From Bacteroidota bacterium (GTDB taxonomy: Bacteria; Bacteroidota; Ignavibacteria; Ignavibacteriales; Melioribacteraceae): a stretch of 25,617 nt of DNA. A program made the position numbers and the translations under genes. How positions within the stretch are numbered: the first letter of the stretch is position 1; each line of letters starts with the position of its first letter. Below are positions 7,617-15,252 of this stretch, piece by piece. Under the pieces are notes generated by a model. The model worked only from the letters and a program-made list of their open reading frames with translations, made no database searches and was not told the origin of the DNA. The DNA is taken from NCBI GenBank assembly GCA_023447335.1, contig JAEXOD010000180.1, positions 1-25,617 on the forward strand, read 5' to 3'.

Positions 7617-9749
7617 TTATAAGTTTTCAATAAAATAATTTGATATTTTATTATATAAATGTAAAGCGTCTTTTCCTCTTACACCATGTGGGTGATGAAT
7701 ATATGGAAAATAATCTAATGGCTTATTAAGAATAGTAGCTTTATTAGCAAATAAAAGAGTATTTTGCCATACAACAGTTTCATCGCTTGTTCCGTGAACC
7801 AATAATAGTTTTCCGTTTAGATTATTTACAAAATTTAACAAATTTGACTTTTCATATCCTTCTGGATTTGATTGAGGAGTGTCCATATAACGTTCTGTGT
7901 ACATTATCTCGTAATATTTCCAATCAATAACTGCACCTCCGCATGCCCCCACTTTGAATGTATTATTAGTTTTAAGCATTAAAGAGGTAGTCATAAAACC
8001 TCCGTAACTCCAGCCATAAACACCAAATCTATTTGAATCAACATACGAAAGAGATTTTAAATAGGTTATACCTCTCATATGATCTTCAATTTCTTTAGTT
8101 CCCAATTCTCTAAACGTTGCCTTTGCAAAGTCATCTCCTCTAAATGAAGTCCCTCTATTATCTATCGAAAATACTATAAATCCTTTTTGAGCCATATACT
8201 GAAACCATAGATCATATCTACCGAAAATCCAACGGTTTGTAATTTCTTGTGAGTGAGGACCACCATAAACATAAACAATTACGGGATATTTCTTTGTTGA
8301 ATCAAAATTTGTCGGTAATATAATTCTAGCATATAAATCAAATTTACCTTCCTCCTTTAAAGTTATTAGTTTTTGTGGAGAAACAGAATAGTCTTTTAAA
8401 GGATTATCAGAATTTAGAAGTTCTTTCTTTATTTTACCGGTCATATACTTAACTAAAATAATTCCGGGTATATCAATGTTATTAAAACGATCAATAAAAT
8501 AATCACCTCCGGCATAAATTGCTTCATGCATTCCTGATTCATTTGATAAACATTCCTTGCTTAAATTATTTATATTTAATTTGAATATTTGCCTTTCTAA
8601 AGGGGATTTTTCGGTTGATAAATATAGTAGATTTTTCACGTCTTTATCAAAGCCGACAATTTCTGTAACTTCCCATTCTCCTTTTGTTAATTGCTTTAAT
8701 AAATTACCTTCAGTATCGTACAAGAATAAATGATTCCATCCGTCTCTTTTAGAAGACCATACAAATTGATTGTTTGAATTCGGTACAAAATATAACGGAT
8801 GTTCAGGTTCAACAAATTTTTTGTCATCTTCACTGAATAAAGTTTTAATTTTTTTACCGGTCATAACATCAAATTTGCATAAATCCATATGATTCTGATC
8901 GCGATTAAGAACGGCAACAAAAATATATTTGTTATCGGGACTCCATGTGACACAGGTTAGATATTGATCTTTTGGTTCACCTGTTTCAAGGTAAACTATC
9001 TTATTAAAATCGGAATTATAAATTCCTAGAGTAACTTCATGACTTATTCCTCCTGCCATAGGGTATTTCACGTAATTTGCTTTTGCAGGCATACTGTTTA
9101 AATCTAAAATCGGATAGTCGGTTACCATTGTTTGGTCCATTCTATAAAATGCTACTGATTTATAATCGGGGGATAAAAATATTCCTTTTTCAATTCCGAA
9201 TTCGTTACGATGTACAGAATGTCCGTATAGAATATTTTGGTTTGATTCGTTACTAATTTTAATGCTCTTACCGTTTGCATAATAATATAAATTATTATCT
9301 AGAGTAAAAGAGGCAATAGAATAATCATCTGAAAATTGAATATTTTCTGCTTCACTAGGTAAATCATAAAAACTTTTTAGACTCTTCGAACTAATTTCAA
9401 ATTTAATTAGTGTGTTGTTAATTTGAAAAACAACGAGATTTTCATTAATAAAATTAATCTGAGGAAATTTTTTTAAATTTGCCAGTTTTTCTTTTTCTAA
9501 CAAAATATTTAGATCGGCAAGGGAAATAACATTAGTTTTTAGATCTTTTTCGATATCGTAAATGATTAGAGCATTGTTTTCGATAAAGTAAATTTTATTT
9601 GTGTCGTTTATAAAATTAATTTGAGACAAGTTAGCGGGAGCTAAAGAAGTATATGAATTGATTACTACATCTTCTATAGTAAAATCCTTTGTTTGAGCAT
9701 ACAAAAAACTTACGCAAATTGAAAAATATAATAAAAAAGCTTTTTTCAT
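7617..9749 (-). CDS. Exported S9B-family dipeptidyl peptidase (DPP-IV-like)
   Basis: Members of this prolyl-oligopeptidase family remove N-terminal dipeptides, usually after proline or alanine, in the periplasm or outside the cell. The 710-residue product starts with a signal peptide (1-19, ending FLYAQ). It has an eight-bladed-propeller-type N-terminal part (~20-470) and an alpha/beta-hydrolase domain (~471-710). The catalytic triad is S581 in GWSYGG, D656 in HGTSDE and H688 in HHPHGVRG. The propeller holds 'HRNEFGIEKG' followed by 'AFYRMDQTMVTDYP', the region giving the acidic N-terminus-binding residues in Bacteroidota DPP-IV relatives. The ATG at 9749 has an AGAGGA-type SD (complement of 9757-9762). 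The gene stands alone, separated from clpP by a terminator, and probably serves peptide scavenging. Exact substrate preference is inferred. Confidence 0.92.
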   Translation of the reverse strand: MKKAFLLYFSICVSFLYAQTKDFTIEDVVINSYTSLAPANLSQINFINDTNKIYFIENNALIIYDIEKDLKTNVISLADLNILLEKEKLANLKKFPQINFINENLVVFQINNTLIKFEISSKSLKSFYDLPSEAENIQFSDDYSIASFTLDNNLYYYANGKSIKISNESNQNILYGHSVHRNEFGIEKGIFLSPDYKSVAFYRMDQTMVTDYPILDLNSMPAKANYVKYPMAGGISHEVTLGIYNSDFNKIVYLETGEPKDQYLTCVTWSPDNKYIFVAVLNRDQNHMDLCKFDVMTGKKIKTLFSEDDKKFVEPEHPLYFVPNSNNQFVWSSKRDGWNHLFLYDTEGNLLKQLTKGEWEVTEIVGFDKDVKNLLYLSTEKSPLERQIFKLNINNLSKECLSNESGMHEAIYAGGDYFIDRFNNIDIPGIILVKYMTGKIKKELLNSDNPLKDYSVSPQKLITLKEEGKFDLYARIILPTNFDSTKKYPVIVYVYGGPHSQEITNRWIFGRYDLWFQYMAQKGFIVFSIDNRGTSFRGDDFAKATFRELGTKEIEDHMRGITYLKSLSYVDSNRFGVYGWSYGGFMTTSLMLKTNNTFKVGACGGAVIDWKYYEIMYTERYMDTPQSNPEGYEKSNLLNFVNNLNGKLLLVHGTSDETVVWQNTLLFANKATILNKPLDYFPYIHHPHGVRGKDALHLYNKISNYFIENL

Positions 9750-9790
9750 AATATAATCCTCTAATTATTCTTAAATGTATTAAACAATTT

Positions 9791-9827
9791 AAAACAAAAA
9801 AAGAGATTCTGCAAAGAATCTCTTTTT
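9791..9827 (-). terminator. Intrinsic terminator after clpP
   Basis: Read on the minus strand, a perfect 12-bp stem (9816-9827 with 9798-9809, core GAGATTC) with a 6-base loop (9810-9815) runs into a T tract (A run 9796-9802 on the plus strand). It lies 21 bases after the clpP stop and separates the tig-clpP unit from the peptidase gene. Confidence 0.85.
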
Positions 9828-9848
9828 AAAAAATAAATATTGTATTTT

Positions 9849-10478
9849 TTATTCTTCTTTTTTCGTTACGGGAGTAACTCTTTTTTCTAAAATATTATCA
9901 ATCAAATTATATTCTTTAGCTTCTTCAGCGGTTAAATAATAATCTCTATCACAATCTTTAGCTATTTGTTCTAACGATTTGCCGGTATGATTTGCTAAAA
10001 TAGAATAAAGAGTATTTCTTGTTTTGACCATTTCTTTAGCATGGATTTCGATATCTGTGGTTTGTCCTTGTAATCCACCAATCCACGGCTGGTGAATCAT
10101 TATTTTAGAATTGGGTAGGGAAGTACGTTTTTTTGGTGCACCGCCGGCTAAAAGAACAGCACCCATACTTGCAGCAAGTCCAACACATATAGTAGCAACA
10201 TCACATTTAATAAATTTCATTGTGTCATATATAGCTAATCCAGCAGAAACGCTTCCTCCGGGAGAATTAATATAAAGGCTAATATCTTTATCCGGGTCTT
10301 CTGCTTCAAGTAAAATAAGTTGTGCGATAATAATACTTGCAACGTGGTCGTCAATTGCCGAACCAAGAAAAATAATTCTCTCACGTAAAAGTCTCGAGAA
10401 AATATCCATTCCACGTTCGCCGCGTCCTGTTTGTTCAATTACATATGGCACTAACTGATTATATATTTCAGGTTTCAA
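9849..10478 (-). CDS. clpP: ATP-dependent Clp protease proteolytic subunit
   Basis: ClpP forms the tetradecameric serine protease chamber that degrades proteins fed by ClpX or ClpA/C unfoldases in the cytoplasm. The 209-residue product has the family length, and its triad is S104 (GLAASMGA), H129 (IMIHQPW) and D179 (CDRDYYL). The N-terminus (VPYVIEQTGRGER) matches the usual mature start region, so little or no propeptide is present. The start is TTG at 10478. An AAGGAG SD sits about 7 bases upstream, and the first ATG in frame (residue 24) would remove conserved sequence. It begins 2 bases after the tig stop, so the two are translated from one message. No clpX follows; the next feature is a terminator. 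Confidence 0.96.
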   Translation of the reverse strand: MKPEIYNQLVPYVIEQTGRGERGMDIFSRLLRERIIFLGSAIDDHVASIIIAQLILLEAEDPDKDISLYINSPGGSVSAGLAIYDTMKFIKCDVATICVGLAASMGAVLLAGGAPKKRTSLPNSKIMIHQPWIGGLQGQTTDIEIHAKEMVKTRNTLYSILANHTGKSLEQIAKDCDRDYYLTAEEAKEYNLIDNILEKRVTPVTKKEE

Positions 10479-10480
10479 AT

Positions 10481-11797
10481 TTATTCTCCTTTTAAGGGAA
10501 CTTCCACTGTTTTAAATGAATTGTTTTCTTTCACAAATTGTAATACTTTTTGTTCAACTTCTTGTTCGTGTCTTTTAGATTCTTTATAGTAACTTCTAAG
10601 TTTTTCTATATCAATTCCTGTTTTTTCATGACGTTCTTTCAAGAAGTTTTCAAATTCTTCTTCACTAAAACCCAAATTTTCAAGTCTTTGAATGTTTTTT
10701 GAAATTATAAACCATTTAACATTTTCAACTGCTTTTGGGTATAAATAATTATACAAAAAATCGTCATTAATAGTTCTATTTTGTTCTTTGGTTAAATTTT
10801 TTCTTTCTTGTTGAACCAACATATTTAACGTATCAAACACAAATCTGTTTGGAACTTCAAACGGATTATTGTCGATAATAGTTTTGTATAAATTATTATT
10901 AGCGTCGGTTTCAGAAATATTTGAGTAATATTTTTTATAATCAACATCAATTAATTCAAGTAATTCTGATTGAGTAGAACATTTGTTTTTTGTGATTTCT
11001 TTTATTTGTTCTTCTGTTAGATCTTTGTATTCTACTTTAAATATATTTTTAACCGTAACATAAAATTTAGATTCATGCGTATGAGCATGTTCACCCTCAC
11101 CATGCGTGTGTTCGTCAATTAATTCAACTTCATCGCCGATTGACTTACCTACAAAAGCATTAGCAAATTTTATATTAAGCTTTGCTGATGTTAAATCTAA
11201 ATTATTTATGTCTAAAGAATCATTTGGGTATGCAGAATCTACTAAATTATCAACAATATTATGACCGTCGTGTTCTTTTAATTTTTCTTGGTCTATTTCA
11301 TAAACAACAACAAAGTCTTTGTTCTCAACTTTTTCTGCAGCTACTAATTCAGCAAAAGGTTTCTTAAAGTCTTTAACGATTGCATCAATATAAGAAGAAT
11401 CAATTATATAATTTTTCTTTTCAATTTCTAAACCTTTGTAATCTTTTAAGTCCAACTTAGGTACTAACTCGATATCTACAAAATACTGAACGTTATCGTC
11501 AAAGTTAACTTTTAAATCTTTAAGGATTTGCTTGTTAAGTAATTCGTATTCACCTTCTTTTAAGGCAGCATCAACAAATCTTTCCGAAGCATTTTTAGCA
11601 GCAAATTCTTCAATTTCTTTTTTGTACATACGCTTGATTAAGGAAAGGGGAGCTTTTCCTTTTCTAAATCCCGGATATGTCAATTCTTTACTTTCTTTTT
11701 TGTATGCTTCTTCAAAGTCATTTATCAAGTCACTATATGGTACGGTAATTACAAGTTCATAGTTACATTCATTAATCTTATTAATTGTGGTTTCCAA
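10481..11797 (-). CDS. tig: Trigger factor (ribosome-associated chaperone), TTG start
   Basis: Trigger factor binds ribosomal protein L23 at the exit tunnel and shields nascent chains. I choose TTG at 11797 as start. It has a GAGG SD five bases upstream and gives a 438-residue protein with the ribosome-binding signature GFRKGK at residues 43-48, the position known from E. coli. An upstream ATG at 11866 lies inside the tRNA-Leu gene and is not credible. The N-terminal domain (~1-115) and C-terminal helical arms (~260-438) are recognisable. The middle PPIase-like domain (~130-258) is strongly diverged and contains a histidine-rich loop (five His within residues 230-241) reminiscent of metal-binding tails in SlyD-type proteins. 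The gene lies between a tRNA-Leu and clpP, as a chaperone-protease unit. Confidence 0.93.
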   Translation of the reverse strand: METTINKINECNYELVITVPYSDLINDFEEAYKKESKELTYPGFRKGKAPLSLIKRMYKKEIEEFAAKNASERFVDAALKEGEYELLNKQILKDLKVNFDDNVQYFVDIELVPKLDLKDYKGLEIEKKNYIIDSSYIDAIVKDFKKPFAELVAAEKVENKDFVVVYEIDQEKLKEHDGHNIVDNLVDSAYPNDSLDINNLDLTSAKLNIKFANAFVGKSIGDEVELIDEHTHGEGEHAHTHESKFYVTVKNIFKVEYKDLTEEQIKEITKNKCSTQSELLELIDVDYKKYYSNISETDANNNLYKTIIDNNPFEVPNRFVFDTLNMLVQQERKNLTKEQNRTINDDFLYNYLYPKAVENVKWFIISKNIQRLENLGFSEEEFENFLKERHEKTGIDIEKLRSYYKESKRHEQEVEQKVLQFVKENNSFKTVEVPLKGE

Positions 11798-11837
11798 TTT
11801 TACCTCTAAATAATTATCAAAAGGGATTAAAGTTGAG

Positions 11838-11919
11838 TGCGAAGAGGGGGACTCGAACCCCCACATCTTGCGATACTAGATCCTAAGTCTAGCGCGTCTA
11901 CCAATTTCGCCATCCTCGC
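11838..11919 (-). tRNA. tRNA-Leu (anticodon UAG)
   Basis: The 82-nt minus-strand sequence folds as a class II tRNA. The acceptor stem is GCGAGGA/TCTTCGC (one G-T pair), and the D arm contains AATTGGTAGAC. The anticodon stem is CTAGA/TCTAG with loop CTTAGGA, giving anticodon TAG. There is a short extra arm (ATC-GCAA-GAT) and a T arm GGGGG-TTCGAGT-CCCCC. The discriminator is A, as required for leucine tRNAs. CCA is not encoded (CTC follows), so 3' maturation needs a CCA-adding enzyme. Its 3' end is 40 bases before the tig TTG start, so it is probably processed from the tig-clpP leader. Confidence 0.97.
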
Positions 11920-11927
11920 AAAAAGAG

Positions 11928-11963
11928 AATAGTAAATTTACTATTTTAAACAAAATTTAGCAA
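11928..11963 (-). promoter_or_regulatory. Candidate promoter for tRNA-Leu-tig-clpP with an overlapping 18-bp palindrome
   Basis: On the minus strand, a -35-like TTGCTA (11958-11963), a 17-base spacer and a -10-like TAAATT (11935-11940) end 15 bases before the tRNA 5' end. Each hexamer matches 4 of 6 sigma-70 consensus bases. A perfect 18-bp palindrome, AATAGTAAATTTACTATT (11928-11945), covers the -10 and could be a repressor site. In such AT-rich DNA both could be chance, so confidence is low. Confidence 0.35.
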
Positions 11964-12077
11964 GAACATTTTTTTACAAAAACAAAAATATTGAATTTTC
12001 TCTAAAAACACAAAAAATAAAATTAAATAATTTATTATATTTGGTTTTTGTTAAATTAAACAATAAATTTTGGTTAT

Positions 12078-13970
12078 ATGGAAAACTATATCGGTAAAAA
12101 CATTGAAAGTTATAAAATAGTTTCGCTTTTAGGTAAAGGCGGTATGGGAGTTGTTTATAAAGCATATGATACTAAATTAGATCGTTATGTTGCAATTAAA
12201 ATGTTAAATTCGCAAAATAACGATAATGAAAGATTTATTGAAAGATTTAAAAAAGAAGCAAGAAATCAGGCTAAATTATTACATCAAAATATTGCTACTG
12301 TTTACGGTTTTATTGAATTTGAGGGCAATTTAGGCATTGTAATGGAGTATATGGACGGTGAAAGTCTTGAGAAAATAATTTATAGAAGAAAAAGATTAAA
12401 TCCCTTAGATGCTATTTTTATAATTAAAAATGTTTTGCATGGTTTGGCATTTGCACATACAAAAGGCTTCATACATAGAGACATAAAACCTTCGAATATA
12501 ATTTTAACGAAAGATGGTTCAGTAAAAATAATGGACTTCGGAATCTCGAAATCTATCAATGAAAAAGGAATGACAAAAACCGGGGCTAAAGTAGGTACAT
12601 TGTATTATATGAGTCCTGAACAGGTAAGGGGAGGAGAATTAACTATACAGAGTGATATTTATTCAGTTGGTTGTACGTTTTTTGAAATGTTAGTCGGTCA
12701 GCCTCCGTTTTTTAGTGATTCCGATTTTGATGTAATGGAAGGGCATCTAAAAAAAGAAGAGCCGAGAGTAACTCGATTGATATTTGGATTACCTGAACAA
12801 TTAGATAAAATTATTTCCATATCGATGAAAAAGAATGCTATGGAAAGATTTCCTACCTGTAATGAGTTTATTGCTGCTTTAGAAGAACTAGAAAGACAAA
12901 TAGCTAAGTATAATACTGCTAAACCTGTTAACATCAAAAAGGATCCTAAAAAAGTAAAACTCTATTCAACATTAGGTTTTATGGTGTTTGTATTAATTGT
13001 ACTTTCACTTTCTTATTTTATCTATACTCAAGTATATGAGTTGCTAAATAGTAATAAATTGGAAGAATTGGATAAATACAATATTCAAACATTATTTTCG
13101 GAAGACCTTAATTTTGATTTTAATAGAATAAAAAAAATAAATTTAAATACTTCACAAAACTTAAATTTTGTAAGATTTAGTGGTAAAACCGGTATTATCG
13201 GTTCTGATTCCGGATTAGTTTTTATTAGTTTTGATAACGGAATTAATTGGAAATCTAAAAACATTGATAGTACATTTAACTTTTTAGACGGTTGTATTTT
13301 GAAAGACGGCAAGGGTTTTTTGATAGGAAATAAGGCTGAAATTTTTATAAGTCAAGACTATTTTGAAACTTTTACTCGTCATACATTTGCAAGTGATTTT
13401 ACACTTTTTAAAATTTATTTTAAAGATCAAAATACGGGATTTGTACTTGGAAGTAAAGGTAATTTAATGATGACAAAAGATAAAGGAAGTACTTGGCAAA
13501 AGGTTAATGTGCCTACGCAGGACATATTATATGACATTGCGTTTACTGATAAAGATAATGGTGTAATTGTCGGATGGAACGGTTTAATTTTACGAACAGA
13601 GAACGGCGGATTGGATTGGAAGAAAGTTAATTCAAACACGAATAAATATTTACGATCAGTTGTTTTTTATGAAGAATTGGGAATATCTTGCGGTGGCAGC
13701 GGAGACGTTTTGATTTCTGAAGATAGCGGATATAGTTGGCAAAACATAAAAACCGGATTTATGGGATCATTGGCAAGTATAAAATTTTTAGATAAAAAAA
13801 ATTTATTAGGTGTAGGAACTAAAGGATATATTATTTTCTCAAATAATAGCGGTAAAAATTTCAAAGTTATTTCGACCAAAACGTTTATAAATTTTACAAA
13901 AGCAGATAAAAATAAAGAAGGTTCTGTTTTTATTTCAGGACAGAACGGAACATTACTAAAATTAAATTAA
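12078..13970 (+). CDS. Transmembrane Ser/Thr protein kinase with extracytoplasmic Ycf48-like beta-propeller
   Basis: A Hanks-type kinase of 630 residues. The kinase domain (~12-270) has all key elements: glycine loop GKGGMG (19-24), K41, E60, HRDIKPSN with catalytic D135 and N140, DFG 153-155, an activation loop with several Thr (GMTKTGAKVGT) and SPE 179-181. A single membrane segment spans ~296-318. The C-terminal part (~340-630) is predicted outside the membrane. It has a Ycf48/BNR-type repeat with motifs of the form D-x-G-x-x-W at W391, F432, W473, W514, W554 and F595, spaced 40-41 residues. The C-terminal strand GQNGTLLKLN may close the ring with the N-terminal segment. The layout is that of a one-protein receptor kinase, like PknB with a propeller instead of PASTA domains. 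murA starts 12 bases downstream, so regulation of wall synthesis is a reasonable inference. The start is ATG with a weak SD. Confidence 0.92.
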   Translation: MENYIGKNIESYKIVSLLGKGGMGVVYKAYDTKLDRYVAIKMLNSQNNDNERFIERFKKEARNQAKLLHQNIATVYGFIEFEGNLGIVMEYMDGESLEKIIYRRKRLNPLDAIFIIKNVLHGLAFAHTKGFIHRDIKPSNIILTKDGSVKIMDFGISKSINEKGMTKTGAKVGTLYYMSPEQVRGGELTIQSDIYSVGCTFFEMLVGQPPFFSDSDFDVMEGHLKKEEPRVTRLIFGLPEQLDKIISISMKKNAMERFPTCNEFIAALEELERQIAKYNTAKPVNIKKDPKKVKLYSTLGFMVFVLIVLSLSYFIYTQVYELLNSNKLEELDKYNIQTLFSEDLNFDFNRIKKINLNTSQNLNFVRFSGKTGIIGSDSGLVFISFDNGINWKSKNIDSTFNFLDGCILKDGKGFLIGNKAEIFISQDYFETFTRHTFASDFTLFKIYFKDQNTGFVLGSKGNLMMTKDKGSTWQKVNVPTQDILYDIAFTDKDNGVIVGWNGLILRTENGGLDWKKVNSNTNKYLRSVVFYEELGISCGGSGDVLISEDSGYSWQNIKTGFMGSLASIKFLDKKNLLGVGTKGYIIFSNNSGKNFKVISTKTFINFTKADKNKEGSVFISGQNGTLLKLN

Positions 13971-13982
13971 TTTATAGGGATT

Positions 13983-15248
13983 ATGGATAAATTTGTTATT
14001 AAAGGCGGCAATAAATTAAGTGGGAGAGTAAAGGTTAGCGGGGCAAAAAACTCATCATTAGCTTTAATTCCTGCAGCATTGTTAAATAGAGGTATAAATA
14101 CTTTTTATAATACTCCGGAAGTGAATGATATCTTTACGATGAACAAGTTGTTAATGAATTTAGGTGCCGAAGTAACATTTAAGGATTATACTTTACAAAT
14201 CGACACAAGCGGAATTAACAATCAAGTTGCTCCTTACGAACAAGTAAAAAAGATGAGAGCTTCGGTTTATGTTTTAGGTCCGTTATTGTCTAAATATGGT
14301 TATGCAAAAGTTTCTTTACCCGGAGGTTGTGCTTGGGGTCCAAGACCTATCAATCTTCATTTAGAAGCTATGAAAAAACTGGGTGCTCAAATTGAACTGG
14401 ATGAAGGATATATTATTGCAAAATCGAATAAATTGCATGGAGCAAAAATAAATTTTGACATATCTTCTGTTGGAGCAACAGGTAATGCAATGATGGCTGC
14501 AGTAATGGCAAAAGGGAGTACCTTAATTACCAATGCAGCAACAGAACCTGAAATAACTTTATTAGCTAATTATCTTGTTAAAATGGGTGCTCAGATTTCC
14601 GGTATTGGAACTAATACAATTGAAATAATTGGCGTTGATGAATTGAACGGATCGGTAATTTCAAATATCGGTGATAGAATTGAAGCAGGAACATTATTAA
14701 TTGCAGGTGCAATAACAAAGGGAAAGATTGAAATAGAGTATGATGAACCTAATAATATTTTAAGTGTAACAGATAAATTATCACAAACAGGCTGTGATGT
14801 AATAGTTAATGAAGGTGTAATATCAGTTAACGCAGAAAATATTGATGTTAAAAGTGTTGATATAATAACAAATATTTTCCCCGGATTCCCGACAGATATG
14901 CAAGCCCAATGGACTGCATTAATGACTATTGCGGGAGGTACTTCTACTATAACTGATAATATTTATTTTGATAGATTTAAGCATATCGACGAGTTAAATA
15001 GGTTAGGTGCTAATATTGAAGTAATTAAAAATTCCGCAGTTGTAAAAGGTGTTAAAAGTTTAAAAGGAGCAAAAGTAATGTCAACAGACTTACGTGCAAG
15101 TGCTTCATTAGTTTTAGCCGGATTGGCAGCGGAGGGTGTTACAGAAGTGTTAAGAATATATCACTTAGATAGGGGATATCAAAAAATTGAAGAAAAACTT
15201 TGCAGTTTGGGAGCAGATATAAAAAGGGTTTCAACTTCGGAATTTTAG
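13983..15248 (+). CDS. murA: UDP-N-acetylglucosamine 1-carboxyvinyltransferase
   Basis: MurA transfers enolpyruvate from PEP to UDP-GlcNAc, the first committed step of peptidoglycan synthesis, in the cytoplasm. The 421-residue product has the family length. Visible active-site residues are K22-N23, the PEP-binding C116 in PGGCAWGPRP (Cys, hence the fosfomycin-sensitive type), D305 in FPTDMQAQ and R397 in HLDRGY. These are nearly the E. coli positions. It follows the receptor kinase by 12 bases, with a short AGGGA SD close to the ATG. It precedes the membrane HEXXH gene by 4 bases, so it is clearly in one operon. Confidence 0.97.
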   Translation: MDKFVIKGGNKLSGRVKVSGAKNSSLALIPAALLNRGINTFYNTPEVNDIFTMNKLLMNLGAEVTFKDYTLQIDTSGINNQVAPYEQVKKMRASVYVLGPLLSKYGYAKVSLPGGCAWGPRPINLHLEAMKKLGAQIELDEGYIIAKSNKLHGAKINFDISSVGATGNAMMAAVMAKGSTLITNAATEPEITLLANYLVKMGAQISGIGTNTIEIIGVDELNGSVISNIGDRIEAGTLLIAGAITKGKIEIEYDEPNNILSVTDKLSQTGCDVIVNEGVISVNAENIDVKSVDIITNIFPGFPTDMQAQWTALMTIAGGTSTITDNIYFDRFKHIDELNRLGANIEVIKNSAVVKGVKSLKGAKVMSTDLRASASLVLAGLAAEGVTEVLRIYHLDRGYQKIEEKLCSLGADIKRVSTSEF

Positions 15249-15252
15249 TTAA

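Noticed and set aside
11798..11866. Extended N-terminus of trigger factor from an ATG at 11866
   Set aside because: The extension runs through the 3' part of tRNA-Leu. TTG 11797 has a proper SD and restores the family's residue numbering of the GFRK signature.
13032..13967. Possible DNA tandem repeat in the kinase propeller
   Set aside because: The 40-41-residue periodicity is only at protein level; the nucleotide copies are too diverged to be a DNA repeat.
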